From Branchiostoma belcheri (lineage: Eukaryota; Chordata; Leptocardii; Amphioxiformes; Branchiostomatidae), in NCBI RefSeq assembly GCF_001625305.1, contig NW_017802491.1, forward strand, positions 3,628,120-3,692,119: DNA of 64,000 nt. The letters are read 5' to 3'. The notes beneath the pieces are model-generated. The model was not told the origin of the DNA. It saw only the letters and a list, made by a program, of their open reading frames with translations, and made no database searches. Every line of letters starts with the position of its first letter. Position 1 is the first letter of the stretch. Below are positions 32,984 through 45,358 of the stretch, in pieces. A program made the position numbers and the translations under genes.

Positions 32984-35900
32984 ACTGAACGAGTAACCAA
33001 TTAAACATTTATTACCCGCAAATGTAGTTAACTGACGTGGAGAGGTCTGTAAACACCAAATAGCAATCACAGACTGAAGTATTTCCACGGTCCAGCAGTG
33101 GTGATTTACCTTGGTTGGCTAAGTGCATTATGACATGTGACAATACAGTCCTGTCAACAAAGCATCAATTTAGATAATGGACTCTTTCTATTCTAATGGC
33201 CCGAATGTTTCTCAGAAATACCTACTAGTATTCAACGACATGACAACAGCCAGGGATCATGTTTCCGATGGTTAGGGAATTGCAGATCAATCAGTGTGAA
33301 TGAGACATACACAACGCAGTCCATCATCCATACACATTGTATAAAAGACGTCCCATAATCATAACCCCATAGAAACGCCTCCCTGTTACCTGTCATGGGA
33401 CTGAGGTCTATGTCCCACCAGGCCGAAAGTTTAGATGTCTCTGTTCGGTAAACAGCGTGCAATATTAGCTCCCTGAGGTATCATCGGAGCGTCTCAACTA
33501 CGGATCTTCATTACCTGTTGACATAAGCAGGGTGTACTTTGTAAATTACAGGATATACTCTGAGGTAAGGCCGTATTTCCGGACGGTGGTGTGGTAGCAG
33601 CAGGCAATTCTGGAGAGACAAAACATCGAGGAGCAAAAGAAGATCTGACAAAACATACGTCAGACAGACGTACTGGTAAAACTTAGCAGGTAGGTGAGTC
33701 AGTGTTTTACTTCTGTAGTGTATATTCTGTATCATATACATGTACATCGCAGTATCGTACTCAAACTAGCTGAGATGAGAAAAACTGCAACGAATAAAGG
33801 CGACGTATTATACAGTCAATGCAAAATGTATTCGATATTCTATGTGGATTTGCCGGATAGATCCTGGTCAAAAATTACTACAGTCCAGATGCTGTGCTTA
33901 TAGTCTATAGTGATGTTGTTGGTTCAAGGGGAGCAGACATTGTTTTTCAACGGATGCAAATAGTTTTATCCATTTATTGAGGGATATCATCATTGATATC
34001 ATTAGCACTAGACTGTTTCAATTCATTACGTTACTACAGTAACTCTGTGCAAGGTCGAAAATTTACGTTCATCAAATATCGATATCGTAAGTACTGGTAT
34101 ACGGTATGACATTTTACTTTCATCATGCCCCTATGTAATTTTGTGGGTACCTTTCCGTCCATGCAAAAACTGAGATTACATTGAAAAGGGCATGTCTGTC
34201 GGCTAAAAAGCCAGCCCAGCTTAAAGCATTCTCCACATCAGTGCCACCACCTGGTAATAACTCTCCGCACCCGCAGCTGTTCACAGTACATCTCATACCC
34301 TTTTAAAGATTATCTTTTAACTTACGCTTCCACCCTTGCCGTCCTCCCAGAACACCAAATAGTTTTTGTAAGGTGTGTGAGGCATGCACATTGAACTTTT
34401 GAGTTTTGTTGGTCACGGCTCGGTCACATGCGCCGTCTTACGATTTTTTCGATTTCATTGAATTTGGAAATTTTCTGTGGCAGAGCCAACCCCGTAACAA
34501 GACAGCTTGATTTTGTACGACAAATGCCCGACTAACCCAAGAACGCATGAGTTTTTATCGTACAATGATCGTTCGGCCGGGTCTTCGACCTGGGTACAAA
34601 AACGGCAACGAGAACAGTGCAAACCACTTGCATTTGCCTTCAGGTAATTTTTTGACGCCTCAGCCTGTATTGCGTCAATGATAGAAAACTTCCCCTCTTC
34701 TTCGAGTTTCCACCAGCCTACATGGGTCTGCCATCTCAAAGAGTCAGACGGGATTTTGGAGGTTCCCGTCTTTTTCAAATGACAGTGACGGAATAAAGTG
34801 ATGATGACGAAAACTATGAGGGAAAATAACGGAAAGGACATGACAAAAGAAAGATGATTGTGGAAATTTCAATGGAGGAAAGATGCTACAATCCTCTATA
34901 AAACGGCATTCTGCTAAATATTTCCGTCGATTCTCATTATCAAAATAGAAACAGTATGGGCATTATAGGCTCCTTTTGTGAACTGTGTATGGATGCTACT
35001 CTGAGTTGTTCATGTTTTGTACACTATAAACTACTGTACACTACAGGCAGTAAGACCCTTTATTATATCCAGTATAAAGGTTCTACAGCCGGTGGCGACA
35101 CTTTGATATTCTTTTATGAGGGAGGCAAATTTGTGTTGTGTGGGAGGCTTAAGAAAAAGCTCCGGAAGCACTCGGTCTTTGTTCACCAACCGTCAGACGG
35201 AATCAATTATGCATCACAGGAGTTTGTTAGGGAATTTCTCCCGTGTGTTGAGAGACAGAGGCACGCATTGGCTGCAGCCATATGCTAAGAATGTAGCCAT
35301 TGTAAGGTCGCCCTCTATTGGCTACCCAAGGCCCGTGGTGAAATGTATGCTTGGCAGGTGTTACTCAGTCAGTGTTACCCCTGGTTACGTACTCGGCAGG
35401 GGACAGGTAGATGCTTAGTGGGGAATTCGGTGGAATAAAGGGATGCCTCGAGCCGCAGAGAACGATTCATGATTAACATAAACTCAGACCGGTGTTCTGG
35501 ATAGCTTCCCTGTTTTGATACCGTCACAGGTACAATTGTTGAGTTGAGTCAGAATTCACAAGTGCATCGGCAACTTGAGTTGAACTTGATATTAGAGAGA
35601 CACAAATTTCCGATGAACTTCGCTCACATTTGAATATCGTTACGGAAGTTTGACTTTAAATATAAAAGAGAACTGTTGATTCTTATCTAGTTCCCTTTTC
35701 ACTTGTGCGACTAGCGGCTAGCGCTCTTTGAACAGTTGAATTACTCCCACCTGTGAATAGCGCATGGCCTCAAAGACCGCCGTTTGCTAAGGCTCTGTTT
35801 GATAGCAATTTGATTCACTGCCGACCAAAGCCGTATTGTTATGTCGCACACCCTTCTTGCTTAACGCGAGGATTACAGTGATTACCGTCTCACTGGAGCC

Positions 35901-38900
35901 GGATAATGCCGCCGCCATATGTAAACAGACCCGCTCAGGTGAAACTCAGTGGAAGTGTTTACCGGGGAGAGCAAAAATCCTTCAAATAAGGCATTTTACT
36001 ATTTTGTTTGCAAGACTGGCTGGTATTTTCTCACTCAAAGTTCATATATTTGTGACTCTAGCATGTGTTACACAATTAGTCGTTGTCAGGGACTGAACGG
36101 TCTTCTTCCACGATTTTTGTTAATCTAACTTTAACCATGCCTTTCAAATTTCATACACGACGTACGATCCAGACGACTAACTATGGATAACTGTAGTTTC
36201 CAAATAAAAACAGGATCTACAGCAGCTATAACTAGCGTCAGAGAACAACACGAACGGGTACATGTTGTCACACATTCTTCTGTCAAAGCTCAGATGTCAG
36301 GGTGATACTCCTGGAGTGACAAACAATGCCCTCAGATCCATGATAACAAGGACATATATAAAACGGTTGTTATGCTTTCAGAAATATCTGTGTTGATGAC
36401 CAGATAAATCTTATATATATATATAATGAAAAAAAAATATATAGATGATACAAATTTGTCACATGGAAATTTCATCTATGCTGGTGCGTAGTTCTGTATT
36501 TCTGTTTCTGTCCGTTAAGGTAATGTAATTTTTGATAAACATGCAAGTCACCTCCGCAGCTCCCTGAATGAACCTCAATGAACAAAACAAAATAAATGAA
36601 ATGAAAACAACCATGCCAATTCATCACTCATGGTGCCTTTTCATTGCAATACTCCACAGTCACACGCCTCACATTTTCACGTTGGCAGGATCCGGACGGT
36701 ATCAATAAACGGCTGTTTGGTTTTCTGGCATCAAATGCTGAAATAGTGCAAGCGCTGTCAACTGAAAAAGCTAATTTCGCTTCGTTTTCAAAATCAAACT
36801 CCACTGAGTTGCTTGAGTAACAATTTCGTTGTGTATCTAACTTCTCTGGCTTCCCGAATATTTAGCTTAAATGGCTTCATAGTGTGTCCATATCGGTACA
36901 TTCCTTGCATGTATTTTGAATTATTGATTAATTCCTTGCCAAATGTTGATATCTGCCAATAACGCCAGTCTCTTAATTAGATGTCGCTTGGTGTTGAATT
37001 CCTCTGGGCCAGTGTGACATTTGTTAAATGTTGACAGGGACTGACCGGTGTGAGGGTGTCCCGTCCCTCACACAGCCCCTGACAGCAGGGCAAATCTTAC
37101 AGGCAATGTTGACTGACAGATTACGTCAGAGTGGAAACACTGGTCACCTCCATGTTTGTCACGCTAACTGCACTGACCAGAACCGTGACGTTAAACACGG
37201 CATCACGAAATCTTCTCTAGCTAAATCCATCTCACGATCAACGATTCCATACATGAAATGTCATCTATTTACTCAGATGTTTTACAGATCATTCTACAAC
37301 ATTAATTATTCTCGCACTAATTGAAGATTGGGTGCGGTAATACAATCGGTTCCTTTTCAGACACCCGACCAGAACGGGGATCATTCCACATGAAGGATGA
37401 TTTCTTGACACTCGAATGCTTCTAGATTATTTTACTGTTGTATCCTTTTGGTATACATGTATAAACAGAATCGAAGTTATCATAGAGGTATGACGTGCAG
37501 CGTTGATATCAACATAAGAAATGTCTTCATATTCAACCCTTTAATATCGAAAAGAGCAAAATAAACGGATTCTCTAGCTGTTAAAAGGAATTTCCTGACA
37601 TATAACCCTGTAACGGCAGGTATTCCCCCGGGGGAAGTTTAGCGGGTGATGAGTTCACGTTTTTGTAATATCTGGAGTTTATCTGCTCGAGAAGCTACTG
37701 AGTACACAGTAACCATGGTGACGTATAAACACGGGATTATCTTCTTATGTCATCCTTTCAACCTTGTCTAAAGTCTGACTGTCCTTACTTCCCCTTGCTG
37801 CACTTTTTGTCTGTAATACCGACATGACATTTTTAGAAGCAGTAACTACATTTTTTCCGTCGAAAAACAACATTCCTGCACGAGATGTTAAACGTTAACC
37901 GTTATCACAAGCTATTAAATCAACTAAATGATGCACGAATAAAACGCATCTCATTCTAACGGTTTTGGCCAGAAATTAAATTCTCTGGTGTATTTTAGAA
38001 ACGGACCCAAACCAACCTACACTCTCAACCCACAACTCATTCAACAAAAATACTCCCTATACGCAATTAACCGTAAATGAAAAAAAAAATCAATATCACA
38101 TTACTTTAAGTATTTTACAATATTCGTAACAGACTGTTTCTCCCTCGCCACAACGACGCATGATTTCCGACAGTTTATTCTGCTGGCAAGGTTCTTGTTT
38201 TAGTTTCTGTGCAATGATGACGACTTCCTGTCAACACCAATGTGGCGTGGTCTACGAGACAAAACATGTGTTGTAGAAGTTAAAAAAGGCAACCAAGCTT
38301 GATGTTTGTGTTAGTGAGGTTTGCTTCGTGATGAAACGTTTGTTTGGGTCTATGTACATGTATCTGTGGTGGTGATACAATATTGACAAAACATGGCGCG
38401 TTGCTTGGTAACGGAGGTTACATATATGCAGCGTCACCTCCGCTGGGCTACAATCACCCTGAGAGCATCAGCCCAGACACTGCTTAACTCAGGTGCGGTA
38501 GTTGTTTTCTTTCTCCTTTCTATTAATTCATGCTTAGCCTCTAAAATATATCGGTAATTTGTCCATTTTTGTATCATTTCAATTCCCCCCCGGCAAATTT
38601 TATTCTTAATAATTTGTTTCGTTGTGGTAGGAAAAACGATACAGTTAGACGCTACTCTAGCATTGCTATTCAATATGGTCATATAGTCCTCTCCTCTGAA
38701 AACCATTAGTACTTTCTCCCTCTTCCCCAAGCTATTAAGCTTAATGGAAAGGCAATGGATAAAGCGTTACACATGGGATCTCGAATTCGCAAGCTACATA
38801 TCATAGTGTTCTTTAAGCTTGTTAGAAGTGGACGAAAGTACTGAAATACCTGTCCACCAGTTCCATTTTACGCCCACTTGAAGCCAAGGTTTAAACCTCC

Positions 38901-39573
38901 TTGTTTGTAAGACCTAACGTTAACGTTACATCTCCCGCGGTAGGCTAAGCAAGATGACGTGATCTCTAAAGATGTGACGCACGGTGGACCAGTATTTTAG
39001 CGCAAGGTTAAATCCTGAGAAATCTCATCAAAAGGCAATAGTGTAAGCCTCACATACCTGAATGATAGGCCTAAAATTTGCTACTCCTTTCCTTTATGGG
39101 ATGAGCCGTTCCCTTGAAAGTCAAACATAGGGGCGGATTTCCGCATTCACATGATGTTACGTGCGGTTGGACCCACGCCAGAACATCCCGAGAACGAAAG
39201 CTACTGGCACCGCGCCTCTCTAGTTCCTCATTCCTAATCGTAAAGGTCATCGAGTTCATATCACGGCTTACTAAAAAAAACCTTGCCAACAGTACAGCAT
39301 CTATTCAGTACTGAGACAACCCTAGCAGAAAGTGAAAAGGTTTTGCTCAGAAAAACACACCGTGAAAGAACCGGTTTTTGTGGTGACGCACTTTCTGTAC
39401 CCGCGGGCTTTTATGTGACAGTGACGCCGACGGGTTAGAAGGGATTTACCTTCGCATGCAACTCATTCACGCAGCAAAGCCATCACCTCATAGATCTAAA
39501 AGAACATCAGGTGGTGAGATTTCCAGCGAGTGCGCACAGATCCGTACTAAAGCACTGCCAGCTGGCAAGTCAA
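32984..39573. other. Intergenic, no gene seen
   Basis: About 6.6 kb without a supportable gene. ORFs up to 128 codons occur (for example 34455-34841, minus) but show no domain, splice context or codon pattern. Short AT runs lie near 36410-36440. Regulatory elements may be present but cannot be recognised from one sequence. Confidence 0.5.
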
Positions 39574-39579
39574 TATATA
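39574..39579 (+). promoter_or_regulatory. TATA box of the Ly6-like gene
   Basis: TATATA in CAATATATAC, about 100 bp before the ATG at 39674. Transcription would start near 39605, giving a short 5' UTR. Confidence 0.55.
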
Positions 39580-39673
39580 CTACCACAGGATTCAGTGTTT
39601 CAATCGTGAATTTTAACCCGGACCGTTCATTTGTTCACACAGAACGAGCAAGAGAAGCAAGACAAGACTGAAG

Positions 39674-42408
39674 ATGAAGCAGTTTATCCTGACAACGTTC
39701 TTCTTCCTCGCTATTTGCAGAACAGGTAAGCCTTTTTTGTTTTAATATTACTATGGCCGTGAGATATACCGTTTTAAAAGGATCTGGGTGTGGCTGAACT
39801 CACCTGCCAAGCGGCTATCTGAACACAATCACAAACAGCACGCTTTACAGATTTCTGCAGGAAAATGTACGAGACGGTCTACACTTACTCACATTTACAA
39901 GGGCCGGTTTCTGCACGTTATCTCTGTATCATATACATGGAGATCACCTCGGTCGTAGGCGTGGTTTTGATTCGTCACGAAAAGGGAATTCAATGCCGTA
40001 TATCCATGATATATACCTGGATAGGGTGCGTATCAATGCTCTTGAAAAATTGATAAAGAAGCCTTATTTGTCGTTAAATATCTCTACATATAGCTGTATT
40101 CAATCAAGCTTAAATTTCTCTTCCAACAATGAGCGAGTGAGAGTGATTGCCAACAATTGATTTAGAAAATGCGAATGTGTTTCTAGCGTGTTAAGAAGTG
40201 TTTCTTCTATAGCTTAATGGGAATGTTATGCGACAACGACAACACGGTAAACATGGCTGTTAAGGACTGTTAGAGTCTACTGACTCCAGAACAGTTACTT
40301 CTACTGCAGGGTAAGCCTGACTATAAAGTGAGATGAACAGACATGTAAACACAGCTTATGTCTGAGTCAGTATACTGCCGGGGGGATTGTTGTGATGGCC
40401 GTCGCCATGACAACCAGTCCTTATTTATACACCGTATGGTCGGGTTTGGAGTATCTATGGCAACACGGGACTCACTAAGCAATGCACTAGGGGGTATATC
40501 AATACAGGTATTCACTCATACCCTCTCACCTGACAGTAATTAAACATTGGTGTGTAACGCGTCATATACCCTCCAAAAAAGATAGTGCAAACTGTCCGAC
40601 TATTTTGGGGAAATCTTTTGATGCAAAGTTTGCGTTAGCTTTGAGACACTATAATGGTTAAAGGTAGTAGATCTATTCACCTGAAGGGAGAACATACGGC
40701 GTCGGAAGCCTAACACAATAATAGTGTTGTCGTAACGATATTGGCTGGACGTACGTTAACTGAAGCGCGGAGACCAAATTGACTCATAGTCAAAATTGGC
40801 ACTTTGTAAATTTGCATAACCGACAAGTGCAATGACAGGAAAGTAGCTTCAAGGGGGCGTTAATGCTAATTGACATAAAGGTGTGTAACATTTGCCCATT
40901 AAACTGCCTGTAAACGCCTCGGCATGGCAACCGAGAGAAACAAAGTCATACTCGGCCATGATTGGTTGAAACTTGGGTGAGGCTTGTCGGGTTTAATTAA
41001 GCATGACTGCCATTTAACTGTGTCATCAAATGTGAACACACCCTGAAAAAGATCAGCAGAAAGCCACATGTTGACACGGTCTGTTTTCTAAACGTGTAAT
41101 TAAGGGGGCGTCTTCAAGGGGGTCGGCGGATATTGACAGTCGTCCCCGCCCGAGGGAGGGTACACTGAAGCCATCGGCAGACCGTGACGTCTGTGTTGTC
41201 TGTGCAACAGACACGGACACGGTAGTTACCGAGTTAACATGCCCGACTAACGGGGTGACCAACCGTGCGAACAAGTGTACAGTGGGCTGATAGCTGGCTT
41301 ACTGAGTTGTCAATCTTCTCATCGGCACTGAGAAGCAACGTACACCCAATACAACAGTTTACCACAGCCATGTCATATGATGATTTAAGTGCATAAGATA
41401 TAAAATGATTGAATACTGTATTGAGAGCATTATGAGGCGACTAATTTGATATGTTAATGTACCGTGCGAGGTCTTTATGGATAAACGAAAACAGACTTGA
41501 ATTCTTTTACCAAAAGCAGTACATGAACACGTCTGGGTGCCCTTGATACCCGAGTAGTTGTATGTAAAGATTAAGGTAATATATGTATTATGTACAGTAA
41601 TACAAATATTGNNNNNNNNNNNNNNNNNNNNNNNNNNNNNNNNNNNNNNNNNNNNNNNNNNNNNNNNNNNNNNNNNNNNNNNNNNNNNNNNNNNNNNNNN
41701 NNNNNNNNNNNNNNNNNNNNNNNNNNNNNNNNNNNNNNNNNNNNNNNNNNNNNNNNNNNNNNNNNNNNNNNNNNNNNNNNNNNNNNNNNNNNNNNNNNNN
41801 NNNNNNNNNNNNNNNNNNNNNNNNNNNNNNNNNNNNNNNNNNNNNNNNNNNNNNNNNNNNNNNNNNNNNNNNNNNNNNNNNNNNNNNNNNNNNNNNNNNN
41901 NNNNNNNNNNNNNNNNNNNNNNNNNNNNNNNNNNNNNNNNNNNNNNNNNNNNNNNNNNNNNNNNNNNNNNNNNNNNNNNNNNNNNNNNNNNNNNNNNNNN
42001 NNNNNNNNNNNNNNNNNNNNNNNNNNNNNNNNNNNNNNNNNNNNNNNNNNNNNNNNNNNNNNNNNNNNNNNNNNNNNNNNNNNNNNNNNNNNNNNNNNNN
42101 NNNNNNNNNNNNNNNNNNNNNNNNNNNNNNNNNNNNNNNNNNNNNNNNNNNNNNNNNNNNNNNNNNNNNNNNNNNNNNNNNGATGCAGCAGCTTCGAAGG
42201 GACAAACTACCTCTGCATGTCTTCGTCCAACGGCTACAACAGCGAGTACTGCCAGTCCGCCTCTGGTGGGTCCACCCTCTGCTACCAGTGCTGCACGTCC
42301 AGCCAGTGCAATACCCAGCAGCTGACAGGCGGCGCTCCTACCACGCGGCAAAGCATCGCAGTCATGGTCGCCACGTGCATGGTCGCCCTACTGGCCACCG
42401 TGTTGTAG
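39674..42408 (+). CDS. Ly6/LU-domain GPI-anchored protein, middle missing in gap
   Basis: The first exon, 39674-39725, encodes a signal peptide (MKQFILTTFFFLAICRTG) and ends in a GTAAG donor. The last visible exon starts in or before the 570-N gap and is readable from 42182 to the stop at 42406-42408. It is cysteine-rich and ends with CYQCCTSSQCN, the CC-x(4)-CN signature closing a Ly6/uPAR (three-finger fold) domain. A polar spacer and a hydrophobic C-terminus (SIAVMVATCMVALLATVL) follow, as in a GPI-attachment signal. Family members are cell-surface adaptor or receptor-modulating proteins. Joining the two exons into one gene is inference, supported by strand, phase type and the fit of signal peptide with GPI tail. 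Orthologue not assigned. Confidence 0.7.
41612..42181. other. Assembly gap, 570 N
   Basis: The gap covers the middle of the Ly6-like gene. Reading frames that appear to cross it are not real evidence. Confidence 0.98.
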
Positions 42409-42727
42409 AACACACAATTTTCAGACGCTACTTAAATTTTTCTACGCCCCCTTCATTTAAAAGGACTACCCGTTCTGAACTATTTGCCTGTGAGCTGGAT
42501 CTCTTGAGGTATTATACATGTGATGATTGTCTGAGGTGTGCCAAATATATCTTACCATGGCTGATCCCTAGGGCTGCTCTATTCTAAAATCACATCATTT
42601 CCTAACCTCCCCACCAAATTTCTTTCATCCTGGCTGCCCTTGACTTTCCTAATGGAACAGCCTTTATTGTATGATAATAGATTTTCGATGCCGTCCAAAC
42701 TTAACTACACCAGTCATTAGATGGAAC

Positions 42728-42733
42728 AATAAA
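42728..42733 (+). terminator. Poly(A) signal of the Ly6-like gene
   Basis: AATAAA 320 bp after the stop codon, first perfect hexamer on this strand. Confidence 0.55.
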
Positions 42734-45116
42734 CAAAGTTGTCATTCCCTATTGCTGAGGGGCGCCAGTCCCAACGAAGCAGGAAATAACATTAATATGT
42801 GCCATCGGCTGTTGTATATTGAGAAAGTCGGGTGGGAAACACGGTGATCTGTAGGTACTGTACCATTAATCTTGCTGCTACTTTCTGTATGTACAAACAT
42901 ACGATATTCAAGCAGATACGCGGTATTGATTTCTTTTGTGCGTCTATCAGACTGGTCTACTGGTCTCACAAAGACGCACAGAGGGAGGCGAAACGACGCA
43001 TCTGCTTTGAGGTTGATTTACACATTGTGCAACTTTGGCCTACGCCTAGACCAAATTAGAATATGCCTCTGTACGTAATGCTATTTCATATTGTTAACTA
43101 TTATGAAGGGCTACGAATAATCACATTGATTTGTAGTACTTTGATGTCGTTGAAATGGTGACTGTACAGATAAATTTGTTCGGGAAGAAGACATACTATA
43201 GATGTTGTATGGCACGATGTGATGTATATATACATCAGACGGTACGTATCTGATGTCCTATGACTCCCCGAGTGGGATCCTGTGACAGCGTAGGATGAAA
43301 ACTTAGGGCGGCTGTACTAACTCGGTTGTTCCGCAAGGTGGTGCACGTACATGGTCAAAAGCCTGTGCCATAAGCTCAACAGTAGTTTCGATAGTAGCTA
43401 ACATGTACATGTATTAGGCCTGTCTGTCGTACCCAGGGCGAACCATAGCTGGGTTCGAGCAAGCTCTTGATCTACATTATGATGGTTTGGTTTCATCAGG
43501 GAGGTTTAAATCTCATTTAAACCTTCTTGGTTTCATGACAGCATGTTTAAGAATGACACTAAATGTAATACCACCAGTATACATCCGTACAGTTACGCCC
43601 TATGTTAATGACACTTACGCTCGAGGTTCCAAAAAGCACGAAGGGATGATGGATAAGTGATGTACATGTACCGTCTGAAACGCCAGTGGTACGGCAGTTT
43701 CTAGTTGTATGTATGCATTGACTGTGGTGTGTTTTATATGTTTATAAGTGTAAAAATAAACTGTCTATTTTACGTATACCTTGTTGTTTGGTACATGACT
43801 GTGGTTAAGTTTGTTGCATCCTGAAAGAACAAATATAGAAGTTAGTTCGCTACAACGTCTTCTGAAACAAGACAACCCACCTAGTGCATCTTATCTCCAA
43901 GCTGATATTCGGGAGAAAGATAGCAATGTTTTCCGATAGTCCCTTATCCAACACTGAATTGTGAGTTCCTGATTTGCTTGATATAGTGAGGAAAAGTTTT
44001 CCCGTATGAGTATAGTTTCAAAGTTTCTTTTTATAATTAGCCACACGATACCCTTTTCCGCCCCCTCCCTCCTCTATCCTATGATTCCTCAGACATGACT
44101 GCCAAGGTCTAACCAGATGACGTCCCTGCGCCAATTTTCGGCATGACCAGCCGTCCTATCTGCACCTTCAGACCAAAATGGGTTCGTGATGATGGTTGAC
44201 CTTTTTTTTACACGATACATGTCTCCGTCCACGGCTTTGGGAACGCCATCTAGGTATATCACAAGAAAGTTAAAGTAACAACACATAGCGTGACTAATAG
44301 TTCTGCTTAATACCTAGTTTTGTTCTTCTGTAAATTCTATACTACAGACGAATCCTCTCTGGGACGTTATGGTTGAGGTATGATGCTGCCGGGAGCCTCA
44401 AAACAATGTGTTCTCAGGACACGAGAGTATGATGATACGGGACTAACGCTCTATCCATCAGGCTTGAGGAAAGGCTCGATACTATTATCGGAATTAGATC
44501 TCCGTAAATCACGTATTAGCGTCCCGAAAAGGTGGTTTGTCACGAGTGAGTTGGTGAGATTGTGCCATTATGTGGCGTCGAGCGGCGGAAAATGTGTTCA
44601 TGAATCTTACCTCCCGGGGCGGGGGCGGCGCTTTGTCTCCGAGTAAAAATATCTATCTACTCCTCAATGGCGTTTTAACGGCTGTCGGTTCAGCTTGGAA
44701 ATCAAAAACATCTCGAGATAAGTTGCACTATGATCGATACACGTAAATAGAATTTACAACACGAGTCTAATTCATTGTTTGATAATACCAGAGATTATTT
44801 AATTCCTTGGCAGGAAAATGTATACGGCAATGATTGAAATCAACAGCGTAAACCACATCGCAACAGACGATCGGAGGAAAGCTGTGTTTTAAATACCGGC
44901 TTTTGAGAACAGAACATGCATGTCTGAATGGTTTAGTTGTGGAGGTCAGCGCCTAGGAACACGAAAATCACAGTTTAACTTTTGCTGTCGGGTTAGGTGT
45001 GAATATGAGCATTTATTTTGGTATTAGAAGATACACAGGAGATCAAAAGAGACAAAAACAGAATAAGAACGTTTAATACGTGTTGTAGATTTGCCAATGT
45101 AAAGGGAATCACTGTG
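42734..45116. other. Intergenic, no gene seen
   Basis: No ORF with recognisable domains. Small inverted repeats occur (for example around 43228-43252). Nothing else was seen. Confidence 0.5.
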
Positions 45117-45358
45117 GCGTCGTGTGGCGTAACGGCAGAGTGCGACTCGGAACCAAAGTCTCGGGCTCGAGTCCTGACATGCCACCGATTTTGTGCCATT
45201 TGGAAATACACTTTAGACGCCTTTCCTCACTTAACTCAAGTGAAAATGGGTATTGTCCTGTCCTGTATTTGTCCTCTGCGTTGGTGGCGGCATAAAATAA
45301 GTTGAAATAACTTATATGTGCCATCGCCATGGCTAGTCATGAAATATTGCAATAAAAA
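45117..45358 (+). mobile_element. tRNA-derived SINE, copy 1
   Basis: A box TGGCGTAACGG (45125-45135) and B box GGCTCGAGTCC (45164-45174) fit the pol III tRNA promoter pattern. The tRNA-unrelated body (CACCGATTTTGTGCC, CAAGTGAAAATGGGTATTGTC, GTGGCGGCATAAAATAAGTT) matches the 50437 copy in order. It ends near an A-rich AATAAAAAGATAA. Confidence 0.8.

Noticed and set aside
34455-34841. 128-codon minus-strand ORF with a hydrophobic N-terminus
   Set aside because: No domain, promoter or splice context; isolated in a gene-poor region. Could be an old fragment but not supportable.
41359-42587. Long ORFs crossing the N gap
   Set aside because: They are open only because N codons contain no stops. 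Only the frame ending at 42408 has protein-like content.
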